DNA of 64,000 bases from contig OX377204.1 in the NCBI GenBank assembly GCA_947396885.1, forward strand, positions 49,587,139 through 49,651,138, written 5' to 3'. Every line of letters begins with the position of its first letter. The first letter of the stretch is position 1. The translations under genes were made by a program, and so were the position numbers. Of this stretch, positions 20,914 to 34,800 are shown piece by piece. The stretch is from Heligmosomoides polygyrus polygyrus. Its lineage: Eukaryota; Nematoda; Chromadorea; Rhabditida; Heligmosomidae. The notes under the pieces are model-generated. The model worked only from the letters and a program-made list of their open reading frames with translations. It made no database searches and had not been told where the DNA came from.

Positions 20914-21752
20914 ATCATTAACCACAGAGCAGAGACGCAGAGCTCGCCGCCGGCGGCGTCCCTGCCCTATCTTGAACCATAGCGAGTTGCTGCACAAGTG
21001 TGTGGGGCTGTGGGCAACCTTCTAAAGCATCTTCTGACTGATTCCATAGACAACAGTTTTGACTTAGAAGGTGTCTAGTTTGCTTCAAAAGTGATCCTTT
21101 AAAGAGTTTTGAGTTGCGAAGAACACCGTTCAGTTTCAGTTTGCAGAAGTCAATTTTAAGCGTAGCAAGTGAAGACAGTAAGTAGACGGTTGCAGAAAAG
21201 TTACACATTCATTGAGAAGGTACCAAGCAATAACCACAGCGCGATATTCGAATTCAAAAGGGCTCTTTAATGTAGGGAGATTGCAGCGAAGGCATTTCGT
21301 AACCTTCAATATGCCTCCAAGTTCTGAACCAGCGATCGACAATATCAGCTGTCACAGGTCGTGTGAGCATCGAGAAAAACACACTTATGCAAACTGTTCA
21401 CGGAGTGTTCTTCTGTTGAGTGCTAGCACAGATATGGGTCACATGTGGCATGTGGCGAATAGTGCTTTCTCCCGTAGGACACTACTCGTAGAAGACCGTC
21501 TTGCCAGTGTCTCAGGCTAGCCTCATGTCCTTGGCACCTGCTGACTATGTAAAAAATATAACAGCCTTCGTAGCAAAGCTTCATGAAGAAGGTCTATCAT
21601 CTTCCGCCCGTCACTTCGCAACTCTGCAACTGCTGCAGGGAAGCCAAACCAGCTCGACCGACTGGTGTAGATGCTTGAGTTCTGCGGACTGCATGTCCAT
21701 TTTTATTATGCGAAGATAAAGAAGAACAGCACTTGATTCCTGAGAAACTCCA

Positions 21753-21889
21753 GGGGCTAGTTTCATCAACCGCTTCCCGCCCTCTAACAATGAAAATACC
21801 GCCAAAAACCTGATATGGCACTCATCAGCGACAGGTTTGGCGGTATTTTCACCGTTCGAGGACGGTAAGCGGTTGATGAATCTGGCCCC
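21753..21889. mobile_element. Hairpin MITE, ~52-bp arms
   Basis: The arms begin GGGGCTAGTTTCATCAACCG and GGGGCCAGATTCATCAACCG (on opposite strands) and match over ~52 bp through GAAAATACCGCC. A second inner pair, AAACCTG and CAGGTTT, lets the unit fold into one long hairpin. It is non-coding and the family is unknown. No convincing target duplication. Confidence 0.7.
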
Positions 21890-22270
21890 AGATTAGAGGT
21901 GGAAGTCGCTTGAAGCACGGCACTTACGGACCACCCGGGATCTTTACACTATCTCCCAAGCAGCGAGAGCGGCTTCTGTGTGCGGCATTCGTGGTGAATT
22001 TCTCAGAAAAATTGCTTGGCCTAGGGAGACAACCACATTGAACTTGCACTGGGCAAACACCTTCCCCGGGCCGACTGCATGTTCCAACTCTCGTTCCTGA
22101 TCGGCTCTGGTGACACTGACGCCCACAGTATCCTTAGGAACCGAATTTTGCTCCCCCTTCACCGCTTGCGTGTCTCTTTTATGCAGGCGGTGAGGCTTAC
22201 TCGCGAGATATCAGAGTTGCACAGATGCCAGCACGCCTTCCAACCAGAGTGCAGCGCGAAAAAATCGGAT

Positions 22271-22276
22271 TTATTT
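22271..22276 (-). promoter_or_regulatory. Probable polyadenylation signal of the ACBD3-like gene
   Basis: AATAAA on the minus strand about 250 nt downstream of the stop codon at 22525-22527. It is the first canonical hexamer I see in that direction. Position and sequence fit, but no transcript evidence is available. Confidence 0.4.
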
Positions 22277-22524
22277 GCACATAATAGAAATCACTGAGAA
22301 CAATATATGAGTAGGACAAACAACGAACAAAGAAGATTCATCTTCGCGACGCGAAAAGCTCAACACGGCTGCGCGTACCGATCAGAGACGACACCAGTGT
22401 TAACCATCTATCAGAGGATCCCACAATAAATTAATTTGTAACAAGGTACACTTGGTACTACTGCACATATCACCAGAAACAGAGCGAAACGAAACGCGGA
22501 AGTGGACGGGCGTCGGCGCTCGCC

Positions 22525-22810
22525 TCATTTGCTGTAGTAGACGCGGTAGTAGAGGGTCTTCGATCGCCACAACGAGTAGGAGTTGTCGAACTTCAGAAGA
22601 TAGACGCCTCTTCCCGGGTAGCTGTGGCTGCCGGCATAGACCTGCAACGGGCTCCATTGCGCGGCCACTGGAGGAGGCGACTGGGGCTCAGCTGTGCTCT
22701 CACCTCTTCGTGGCAGTCTCTCCTGTACACGGGAATGATCTCGTCCTGCTTCGGCTTGCTCGGGTCGCGGACACGTCGAGGGGCTCCGCTTTCCACATCG
22801 CCAACCGCCG
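22525..22810 (-). other. ACBD3: ACBD3-like last two exons (end of GOLD domain)
   Basis: Exon 22810-22704 (107 nt) enters in phase with two bases and encodes [19 protein letters not shown]. Its donor is GTGAGA. A 62-nt intron ends GTTGCAG. Last exon 22641-22525 encodes 38 residues from [10 protein letters not shown] to YYSK and the TGA stop. The 22810 acceptor (GGTACAG) is less pyrimidine-rich than the others, but it is the choice that keeps phase with 25077. Confidence 0.88.
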
Positions 22811-25800
22811 CTGTACCTCCTTAAATGCTTGCCCTTCAGAAATCGCTTTCTGCTGGGGGAGAATCCCATGGTGAGCGACCAGCTGCGACAAGAGGAGTCT
22901 CGAAAGCAGCAATTCGAGCCCTCCCTTTACCCCATTTTCATTTTGCACGCGCCGTATCTGGGGAAGGGCGGTTCAAGTGCGGTTCGGCGAACCTGTACTC
23001 ATGTGAGATAAGGCAACGACGAACGACGTGCTCCGGGTTTTGCACGCAGGCAGACACCAGTAAACGGAGCGTCGTTCCGTAGTGTCCTGACCAGAATAAC
23101 TTACAGTGTCCTAAGCCCTTTGTAGCCCTAACGATTTCTCGTTCACGGTTCTTGGAAAAGGGACCGCCTCTCCCTTACGGGCCCTTATTCTCAAATGAAT
23201 CAGCATATAAATTTCTACATGATTTTGACTATCTACAAGTTGAGGGATAGAAAGCGCGAACGGTAGGAAACTTCCGTTCTCCCGCCAAATACGCGCTGAA
23301 ACGGCCTCCATGACGTCCCGTGCAGCGCAGTTTGTGGTATAAAACCAAACGTGCTCTGATTATCCCCAACACCCATCCTTCTTTCGCACCGAACCGGGGC
23401 GAACTCATGGAGCTCAAGGACTTATGTGAGGGATGCGATCTCAATTTCCTCTACGACATTTTTTTGCCTCTGCTACGCTGTGCTGTTCGTTTCTTTGAGA
23501 CTCTTAGAGAGCTTCATCAACGCCGCGAACCTTGTACTTTACGGCAGTCACAAGGGACTTCTGACTCAGAGAAACAAGACATCACGTGTACTGTTTGGGT
23601 CATTTTGTACTCAGCTGATGGCTATCTACTAGGTTGGTGCATAAGTTCTCGGACATTTGATCCTCCTGAATCGAAAGCGCATTTCCCGCCAAATTTCTCA
23701 CATATCAACGCGTGAATGATCGATCGATAGAGAAAGGAAAGGGCTACAAGACTGTTCCTAACATTTACTTCTGCGTTGTTAACGTCAGCTATTATGGCTA
23801 AGCAATTCATCCCAACTGAGACGCATATTCGGCACGTCATGTTATTCCCGCATCAATCTGGCCTCAATGCCAACGAATCGTATCGTCGCCTGAAAGATGT
23901 TTACAACGTGAGTGCTCCTGCTCGAAGTACTGTGCACCAGTGGTTCTCGAAGTTTGCAGTTGGTGAATTCTCCGTTGAAGGTAATGAACGAGAAGGGCGC
24001 CGATGACACTGGATTTGGATGGCCTCCGAAGTAGAGTGGAAGCGGACCCATACCAAGTCACTCGCGAACTATCAAGCACTCTTGGCGTTAGTCACTCAAC
24101 AGTCGTTCGAGGATTGAAGTCGATTGGTAAGGTGCAAAAATTGGGTCGCTGGGTACTCACGACTTGACACAACATGACATGGATCGCAGAGCCGATGTCG
24201 CTCTGTCTCTCCTTACCCTCAGACGTACCCACGGATGGCTGGACAACCTTGTCACCGGGGATGAGAAGTGGATACTCTAATTATCACCGGCGTGCACAGT
24301 GGGTTGACGCAACTGGAGAGGCAGAGGACGTTCCGAAACCCGACCTTCACGTGAAAAAGGTGATGCTATGCATTTGGTGGAGCGTTCTTCGCGTAGAATA
24401 CTGGGAGCTGCTGGACGAAGGGATAGTGACGGCAGAGGTTTACGTCAACCAACTGAGGAAGTTGAGGGCCCACCTTCAAACCACACGAGGAGAGCAGGTG
24501 AAGGTGTCTTTTCAACATGACAACGCTAGACCGCATATTGCTAGAGCGACGGCGGCTGAGTTGGGGGACTACGGATGGACCGTTCTTCCACATCCACCTT
24601 ACTCACCAGATCTCGCTCCTTCTGATTATCATTTGTTTTCGAGCCTTCAACGTTATTTCGACGGCCAGCAATTTAGGAACCGAGAGGATGTCAAGGAGGC
24701 ACTGCTCACATTTTTCGAATCACAACCGGCCACGCTTTGGAGAAAAGGCCATGACTTACCAGCACGTTGGCGAAAGACAATTGTGTGAAGGGTGGTTACT
24801 TCAAATGATTTGATATTGTTGCTCGTATGTTGCGATAATAAATATTTCATGCCCCAAATGTCCGGGAACTTATGCACCAACCTAATACATCAAAAGTTGA
24901 AGAGTACCTGTGCTACATCAGGGGTTTCTAAAATTCTTAATTTCGTGTAGTTTTTTACATGTCAGGGGCGGAATATTTTACTTGAGATACCACGCCTCAC
25001 GTGGTATTGGTCCACATTCCGAGCCTAAGCCCACAGACAGAAGACAGACAGCAGTAAAGAGTAGCCAGGCACTCACCGGGAACAGGAGGGGCTCCAGCTT
25101 CGACCCCTTCCACAGCGGCCTCATCGTATTCGTCCTCGTCATCCGACTCGCTCACGTGGATCGACACCTGTAAGCTGGTGCAAATCACGGGAACCGAGGT
25201 CAGCTCCGCTGGCCCCGAGGAGCGGCCACTGCACCTGGTTGCTGTCGGCGATTGTCCACTCGAAATACACTCCGAATCCTATGTCATAGTAGTCCGTGGC
25301 GAACTCCCAGAATAAGCATGTCCCGTCCTCGTGCGTCGGAACTCTGACCTGAACTGCTCGAACGTTACTGGATGAGGCGCAAAAGTCGAAAGTGAAGCGT
25401 CATGCTACGGGCTGCGGACGGCCGCAGATCGTTGCTGTGACAAGCATGCGTGGAATGGCGAGGCAGCACCCACCGTGACAGTCTCACCATGACCGACTTT
25501 GATGATTCCCTCGCTTCCTTCCTTCTTGATGGTGTTCTTGAACTCCACGATATCCTTGCGATTCCACAACGAAGCAGGAGCGATTTCGGGGTTGGCTGAA
25601 GAGCAACCGGTTAGGCGAGGACCGATTGCCTTGGACAATAAACAACAGCAACACGATCCAAAAATAGCAAGCCGGGTCAGGTCACATTGGACTGCGGTGC
25701 GCGCGGCTCACTTCTGCGGCGCCGTGGTGCAGTGCACCCTTCAGCCGCCTGCTTTCTGTGGAGACCGACCACCATGCGAGTCATATTCATCCGGTCGAAC

Positions 25801-28800
25801 TCAAGGTGCCGCATTACGCGTCCACGACAGAATTACACGGACACGCACAGTCATAGAGGGTGCAGTTCTGGAGCGGCGCTTCGAGAGGAGCATGCAAAGT
25901 CGGGTGACACAACACGAGACGGCTTCACCACAACGTGACAAGCGGGTTAAAGCGAGAGGTTGAGCGGCGAAGCAGGTTCCTCGAGAAGACGCGCTTCACC
26001 GCTCTGCAACAACCAACTGCTGATGGCACTACAAACCCACAGTGACAGAAGAGTCCCATCTGTGCGTGAATGGACGACACTTGAACAGAAACGAATTAAG
26101 TGAAGAAGTTAGTAGCGACGCGAAGAGAGAAGTGGGAACAGAACAGCGACGAGGCACTACTGCACGGCTGCTTCGGGACCAAATGCAGGCCGCTGCATGT
26201 GCTGTTAGTAAGCGTGGTACTGTCTTGGCTGCCGCAGGCGAGCACACCCTCCAGTGCCTGACTTTATCGCCATGTGACGCGATGTGCTAAGCACAACTCC
26301 TCTCTTTCTCCCGACTTCCGACGGTGTCAGAGGGATACGAGTGGAACGGGGCAATGTTCGCGTTTTAAAGGACTTTAGCTCCCTCTAGCAATAGTGCACT
26401 TGCAAGGTTTCGTACTGAGTGACGTAATCTCCTATGGTACCAGCACTAACTATTACGCAGGTACAATTACAGGGTGCCCAAAACACGTGCACAACTTCCC
26501 TCCGTAATAGAAATGGTGCAAACCAGAAATGGGAGCAGCCTTAAACTGCTTCAGTTTCCGATAACACCTCGTTACGAAAGGGTATAGTCATTCTTCTCCT
26601 CGAGGAGTACGCTTCCTTTCGAAGCCAATAGATGCAGTGCAGCCAGCTGAGACGTGCGTACTTCGTCCCTTGTACTTGGAATCCCGTTCTTTAACAAATC
26701 GTCTACACAGCATTCTTTAGCCCGAAACCTGCCCTAGGAAGCGATACAGAGCGATTTTTCCGTCATAGATCAGGGCTATAGAAGAACTAGTTATCTATTC
26801 CGTGTTACAGCCCAAACCCTGATTCCGTCTGCGCAGCAAGAGCCCTTCCGAATTTTTCTGCTCTCGAGTTATAGCGGCTGCTTCCAAATGTCCACCATTA
26901 CCTTTACCGCTGCAGGCCTTTCCGTCGCAAACAGCACGTCGTCAAAGAAAACCACGCCAGAATCTATCGCTATCGAAGCAGGCACCGCTCTCGACTATAA
27001 TTTCACATCCATAGCAATCCACATTTCATAGCAAAGACTGTACAAATACTTCTTTCTAAATTGAGTACGTTGCGTTATATTAGGGTGTCTCACACGGAAT
27101 GTCGCTTCGAACCGAAAGTTAAATTTATACAAAGCAATTAAAAATAAACTTAATTCCGAATACACCTTCCACAATTATCAACAACCTTTGTCCAACGTAC
27201 ACGCAAAGACTGGATCCCGTCTTTAAAGAAATGAGCTGGCTGCGAATCGAGGAAGTTGGTCACCCAAATTCAGATTTCGTCGTAGTCAGGGAATATTTTC
27301 CCATCCAAGGCGTGCTGCATGGAGCGGAATATGTTGTAGTCGGATTTGGCAATGCCACGGCTGTAAAGCGGATGAGGCAAAACGATCCAACCAAGTTTCT
27401 CGAATTTTCGCTGAACCATTTTTTCGACATGAGCCCTTGCACTATCATGCAGCAAATCGGTAGAGGACGTGTCAACTCGATTTGAATTTGCATTTGGAGC
27501 AGGATTTGGAGCAGATAAGCTCTACTGCAAGCTCCTGAGTCGATCTTGTCAGATCGCCTTCAGCGGCAGTCCGTGAAATGTCGTTATTCAGGGCAGGCAC
27601 TTGTCTTTCGTGCCCTTCGTTCTCAACACTTTCGTCGCCAGCGACAAAACGTTGAAACCATCGCTCGCATTGCCTTTTAAAAACGTTATCTTCGCTACCA
27701 ACGAACGATGCGATTCCGCAGCAGATTTCTTCAATTTGAAGTCGTAGAGCACGCACGCGCGCACAATCGTTTTCTGGTACATTGTATTCTGGAGACTATT
27801 ATTCTAGAAACCGCTGAAGGAATAAAGAAGGAAAAATAGGAAATCTAGAGGATGAAACGCCGCGAAAAACTAATCCTAACTGAGCTCACAACCGATGCGA
27901 AGGACTGTGAAAAGAAGGCCACAATGCGACATTCCGTGTGGGACAACCTAATAATATCTATAAGTTTTTGACATCGTTCCTTGCTAAGCTCCGGCGTAGC
28001 ACGGTTTAAATTTCCAAAAATTTCAAAAAAAATTCATTTTCCAAACTTTCCATTTTCCAAATTCTTGTGCCGGCTGGCCTTTGCTTTTCCAGCGTAGCCG
28101 GATAGGGTACGAAAACGTCACACTGGTGTGATGATGGCTTGCCCAGCAACTCTGCATTCGTTGGGTTAACACACGCAGTTTTGGCGCACCGTATGGTTTT
28201 TCTGATCACCCGATTCAAACAGGAGCAAATCTTCGCCCAGGTCTTTACCACGTCCTATCAGTGATCTGAAGCGGGATCGTCTAGAAAGGACGAATCCTGA
28301 ATTAATCATGATCGACCGCGGACCCACCTGACCAGAACTTTTCTAATGCTACGTTCCGGCAGCTAAACCAATTTTCTCCCATGCATCACAACATGGAGGC
28401 TTATCACCGAACGTATGCCCCGGGGAAGCCGTACTCCTGGCCAGAAGGCCCCTCCAACATACCGGAACACGCCCTGTGCTGATACCGCATACGGATCCCT
28501 GACAACAGAATAGGTTTGGACAAACATAGCGTGTATGCTTGGGATGAGCAAAAAGGCGCGCCGGCAGACAACAGCTCGGATCGGAAAACGGAGGATTCCG
28601 CACGCTTCCATAAGTTTTTCTGCAAAACTTTCCTTACACAGGAAAGCGGTGACTGCACTGCAATTAAATAACTGGAGTCCGCAAACTAATCGCCGCGAAG
28701 GCAAATCGAATCTTGGCCCCGGGAAGGCAACATGCAAAATGTGAAGAAACAGGAGCCAGAAACAGTCCCTTTGAGAGAGGCGGATTAAGTCGCAGAAGAC

Positions 28801-31800
28801 CGGAAGTACGCGGCAAGAACTGCATGAGAACTGTCCGTTTCTCTTGTCGAATAAAGTGAAAAGACCCTTGCTCTGAAATGAGTGAAACGCAGACACAGAT
28901 AGCGGAATGCCAGGAAGCCAGCAGAGGCTTCGAATCTACTCCTCCGATTCATTGCTAAACGTTTGTACATACCATCTTCATGTCAAATTGGAAACTTTTC
29001 AAACCAAATTTGAGACTCTTCTAAGCAAAGTTGAGACTTTTATATAAACTAAACATCTTCGAAATCAAAAGGAGCTTCTTCTAAATTAAAACGGAGACCT
29101 ATCGAGACGGTTACAATAATTTTTGTTCAAGCAAAATGTAGCAAGATTTTCTTTAAAAAAATTTTGAATTCACCAGCTTCAAGGGGTGAACACAATGTTT
29201 GGAATTTGATAACGTTTTCATCTTTCAAGTAACCAGTCAGCGTTCGTTTCAAAGCGCAGGAAGGCAGCAATCATTTAGTTTACTAAAAGAAGAGATCGCG
29301 CTGAGCAGTCGACTATCTCGTCGCGATTTTTAATTGATTGAAAGCAAGCATTCCCCTTGCGTTGGGTAACCCAAATGTAACGAGAACAACAGAAACGGTT
29401 ATAAATCACAACCCAATGTCAACTGAATTTCAAGTAGGCAACATTTACACTATCGATTAAATAAAAACCGCTGCGGTCTAGTCGAGTGTATGGAGCGATC
29501 TTCTTTTACACTACATGACTACACCGTTCTTACGATTTAAAACGTTTCCTAATCCACTGTTTTCCCTTAAAAGCAAAGGTTTTATAGAATTTCTATTAGT
29601 GTGTTCACTTATTGGGATAGGTGAACTAAAAAAATTCAAAGAAAGTCATACTACATTTCACTATAAAAGGTAAAAAATAATAAAAAAATATAATAATAAA
29701 AGGTTATTGCGACCCTCTCGGAAAGTCTCTTTTTTAATGCAGAAGAGGCTCGTTTCGACTTGCAAGATGATTAGTTTGATTTCAAAAGCGACAGTCTTGT
29801 TTAGAAGTGCCCAAGTTCATCTGAGAAGTGCCCAATTTGACAGCTTACAATTTGAAACAAGGAAAGGGGGAATGTGATACATCTGGGCTGGTACAGCTAC
29901 ATAGCTAGCATCGTTCATCACACAACCAATGTTAGGCACAAGCTGCGAGGAAAGAAACCAGACTGCACTACAATCGTCTCCTTTGTTCCGAGCATTCAGA
30001 TTTGTCCGTTGGTGACAGGAACGAGGCTGCGCAGGGACGGTAACAACTCTGCTGATCCATGGGCATAGCGCAGGCGCTAACCGGCACTCACCCCCACCTG
30101 CGAGTGGTGAATAGCATCCCCGCTAGACTTTTAGGCTTTCTGATCTCGTCTGTGCTTCCCTAGGCAGTACGGTTATCGGCAGTACTTTTATCAGAGCTCC
30201 TCTTATTTCCCAACCAAGGTGCGGGGAGGCCTAATATAGTCCACGAGAATCCCTAACCATAGGCACTCGAATCCCGCCAAGCAAATTTCTCCACCCAGTC
30301 GGCTTCTGGTCATTAACCCATTTTCACAGTCAGACAATTTTTCACTGTTCGAGGGCCGCCTCGCAAAAGAGTTGCTACGATATGACAGCTGACCGCTCAT
30401 TATTATTCCCGACACCCGTACTCATCCCGCTACAGAACAACCCGACATCATTTTCGGAGGAACTGGAAAACGGCGAACGGAAAAGCCATAGAAGGCGTCA
30501 ACATGGAAAGAAGACCAGATAGGAATGTCCAACAAAAAGTAAAGCCGTGCGAGCCTGCGGCAGTCACAAAGAGTAAAGCCATGCGAGCCTGCTGTTCCTG
30601 CTACAGCAGCGCTGAACAGCAATGGGACTGGCTCCACTTCCTCTATTCTTGAAACCCGGAATCGATACCTATCGTGATGTTTCCCTCTGTGCCAATGATG
30701 CCGGTAGATCGTTGAATTTTTATTATGCCTAAAGCTTCGACAATTTCGTCGCCTTAAAAAAATTACAGTAAATTCTTTCATATACCAACCTTGTTGGCAC
30801 AGAGGTGAAGATCACAATCACAATAGTAAAAATAATGTAAAGAACATATGGATATAAGGTACATTCTTACTTTCCGTCCTGATTTAAAGATGTGTTCAGT
30901 TTCTGCTTGTAGCACAGAGAACTTCGGAAACACGGTGATTACGGCACCAACTCATATATCTCTGATCCTAGAGCTTCTAACCAGGGAACTGTCTCAGGCG
31001 TATGCTGAATGGCGAAAACATGCATCGACCGTCTGTCCTTCTTTGATCATGTGGAGCGTATGCTAGGCTAGGTGAGACCGACTGGACACCCATACTCGAC
31101 TTGTGGACTGATGCCATCATATGCCATTGCAATGGCTTTATTTATGTCTCGTTGGGAGGGTTCATTCCCCATGTAGCCAAGGGTCCTATCTCCAGAAAAT
31201 ACAAAGTGTCGCATATAGAGGGGTCAGCTCATGGAAATCTCTTACTGAACACGTCATTGGCAGCCTATAGTGGGATATATGCATAGGAAAGTTGGGAAGC
31301 CTACCGTTACCAAAAAAGGAGTGAAGATTAAAATGCAAAAGCCCGACACGGCGCCGGAATCGAACACCTAACCCTATCTATGAACCATCGCCACTTCCCA
31401 CTGAACCATCAAGCTGCTTGCAACGGTACCTGCCACCATCTCCCTTATCGCCGCGTAGGGCGCGCGCAAACGTGTTACGTGCGCATGCTGACAGTGCAAC
31501 TAAATACCTTTAGGGGCCCCTAACTCCTGCAGTTCAAGGATTTTGCAAAAACGAAACCTACCTCCCTATTTCGCCATTCAGACACCCACACGCCTTAGAC
31601 AGTTCCCTGATAAGATCCGGGCTCTCCAAAATGCCATTATAAAACGGCGCAAATTAGGTCGGAGAGTTGGGGAGGGTCACATTGTATTCAGTGGTTTTCC
31701 TCCTTCATTAGAAGGCGCATGAATATCGAATTACATCAAAAATGGTCTAACACAGTTCACCAAATGGTGCACACACAAGTGTTGACCAATAGTTTCAATT

Positions 31801-34800
31801 TCGTGCAGCACAAAGTGCGGTTTGGGGCTGCTCTACATAGTGACCCCAGCCCCCCCCCCACCGACCCAATTTGCGCAGAATGCTATACAATGTGAAGTAG
31901 CGAAGTGCTGATCATAGAACATGCTTGATCCCGTAACATGATATTCGAAGAAAGAGATGCCAAGATCGACGTAACGCTGAGCGGCACGCTAAATGTATTC
32001 AAAATCACTACAACACTATTTCACAGTAGGTCGCGAAAAGGCATGACTCACCAGCGTGCCCACCTGTGAAATCCGCCTTGAATGTGCTTTTATCCAAAGT
32101 GCGCGACTTCAAAATGGAGCGAGGGAATTGGACGGGTTATCTGGTTTTATCCGATTTTATCCGAATCATCGCATTTCTCTGGGGTCCAAACAATTGGATG
32201 ATTCGCATAAGGGCGATTTTGAGGACTCCGGATTTTTTAATGGTTCGGATAAGGGCAATTTCGCGGGGCCGGATAATTGAATGATTCGGATAGGGACATC
32301 CGAATCTGATATCTGAAAATAATTCACTCGGATCCATTGTACACTAAAGATAGGGATGGAGAGATATCTACAAAAAAATGATCACGATGACTCGCCGTCA
32401 CATTGGTGTACGCTCTTCTGACTATAGATCGAGAAGAGGTCGAAAAAGATTTCGCCCAATCTTCGCCCAAGTGAGTTATTTGGGGTGCTGATCACGAATC
32501 TGACATCCGTTTCTAGTATTACCGGGGGGGGGGGGGGGGGGGAGTACGCTGGGTACGGTAAGTTACAGGAAGTGCGAGTGAGTCCGTGGATGAGAGGATG
32601 ATGACCGCGACAGCTACCGACAGTAATCGGCCGAAATCTGAAAACAGATGTGAGAATGGTGCGGCACCTCAAATAAGCCACTTGGACGAAGTTCCTCTGG
32701 AAGTCATAAATGCGCAGTGTCACAAATAGGGAGGATGTTAGCCCTTACTGAACACTCATTTGGGGGCCTGTAGTTGAACATCCACCTACGAAAAGTCGGG
32801 AAGTGGTGAATACCAAACAAGGGATGACCACTGAAAATCGAAAAATTCGACAAGGCACGGGAGTCGAACGCAGGCCCTGTGCCTATGAAGCATTGCCACT
32901 CCCCACTGAGCCACCGAACTGCTTTCTCCAGCACCCTTCACCATCTCTTACCCCGACGTAAACGCGTCAGGTGCTATTCCATGTTAAATTTTCTTGCCCC
33001 TTGGGCCGTGGGGTTCAAGGACTTTGCAAAAATGAAACCTATCTTTCTACAATTTGAAGGCTGGAGATTCTCATAGTGGTAATTCCGCCATTTAGACATA
33101 CGCCTGAGACAGTTCCGTGGTAAGTTATCAAGAAAGACGTAAGCAAGGGCAAAGTGTTAGCCATGCCCCAATTCTAACCCTATTCTTTCCCTGGCGATCA
33201 CGTCGCTTCTAAAGCATCGTAACGTTCTTATAAATTAGCCACCACCTCAGACCCATAAGCGGCAGGATAGCCTTTACAAACATCAGGCCACGCTATTCAG
33301 CATACCATCTTGAAGTCGAATGGTTGGAAAACATCCGAAAGAGGACGGGAGCTCTCCTAAGACTTCCACCATATTCGGGTCTCCTGAACAGTAATACCTA
33401 TCTTATTAGGCTCTCGTAGCTTTCTCTTGGTTCCTGAGGAAAGTTGTTCGACAAGGACCGGAAAATAGATCGGGAATCTGGGAAATAAATCGGAAAAAGA
33501 AGAGTTTGCAACAGCCTTGACTGTTGGCTTTACCCTGAGAGGAAGCATGTAAGTAGGCTCAAAATAAGCAATACCAACCCCTTTGGGTGCACGAAAAGGT
33601 GCAAACAGCAAGGAGGGATTAGCAAGAGCCTACTAGTTCCACTTCCAGTCAGTCAAAAAAAAAACTTGCTCGAGGATGTGCAGCCAGTCACGTGTTGGAA
33701 GTAATGGAGGTAAACAGAACGAGATTCAGCGAGATTCACAGAGCCTTAGACAAGACACAGGAGGGGATGCGCGCTCAGTTAAAATGTGGATGCTAAGAAT
33801 GGTATAGAATTCGTGTCAGGACACTGATGACGGCAACCACAATCCCTCTGCAGCAGAGCGACTAGCATCTGATAACTCCGTCGTGATAGGCAGGCAAAAG
33901 CTTCGTTCGTTACCAGAGAATTACGACCTAATGGTCGCTAAAGTACCCTTTGGTCACTTCGACTTTGCCATCCAGGTACTTCCAGCAGGGGAAGGATGCC
34001 AGACGACCATGACCATTTGAAATGAGGTGTATGTTAGTGGATGCGGGCTCGAACGCTGATTCCAAATATGTGTTCCTTTTCTGCTAAACGAATCTGGGAA
34101 CGGAGTTGTGCACCATTTCCAGTTTTTCGTCTGAGCCCTCTGCTTGAGCGCATAGTCCACTAGTCACAAGTCTAGCTGAAGTAGGCAGGACAAGGCGACT
34201 GCTGCCGAGCAGTGGTGGCGCATTGGATAAAAGAGCGGCGTAAAGAGCCAAAGTGGCTTGTGGTTCAACTCTCCAGCGGTGCAACGCTTTAGAGTGATCC
34301 TTGGTCATTCATAATAACTCAGCTTCATCAATCGAAATTTTAAAATGAATTTCACATATGTTATCAGCGCCTTAACTCTGGACGAGGTTTGGGCGAAGCT
34401 GACCATGATCTCACAATCCCCAGGGTGAGTGATCAGTGCCTTGAATAACAACATTCATTGTCAAAAAAGGAGGTAGTTCTTCCACATGGTCAGTGGAGGA
34501 AAATGATAAGTAAAGCAATAATCAGCAGCGTAGATCTTCCCCCTTTGTCGTTGGAATTTACAATTTCGTCTAAGTAGAGAGCCAATTTTGCATCCCGCTC
34601 TACAGGAAACGGAAGTCGCTCACTCTCATGTACGATGACCACATTTTGATTAACTTCGCCTTCAAGGGGTTGCTATTCAAAGCACTGACCAGCCACCCTA
34701 GGGGTGCTGGGGTGACGGTCATTAATTTCCTCCAAATTTAGAGAGGTTATTTAATGCACTGATCGTTAATTTGAGGTTCGTTTTTACATTTCCGATTGAT

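Larger units (their letters stand above)
17803..21009. mobile_element. MITE 4, split by a 3.07-kb hAT-like insertion
   Basis: The left part (17803-17842) begins GAGGCCCCGTATACTTCTGC after TAA. The right part (20914-21009) carries the same inner words as MITE 3 (GCAGAGACGCAGAGC, CGGCGTCCCTGCCCTA) and ends TGCACAAGTGTGTGGGGCT. The two halves are separated by the hAT-like element and share the duplicated ATCATTAA. The right border no longer shows a clean TAA. Confidence 0.7.
21010..22520. other. Region downstream of the ACBD3-like gene
   Basis: No coding exon recognised. It contains the hairpin element at 21753-21889 and, nearest the gene, the presumed 3' untranslated region. The rest has no clear repeat. 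Confidence 0.5.

Noticed and set aside
28363..28896. 177-codon open frame on the minus strand
   Set aside because: No motif, no splice context and no recognisable family; such a length can arise by chance in 64 kb. Could be reconsidered if transcribed.
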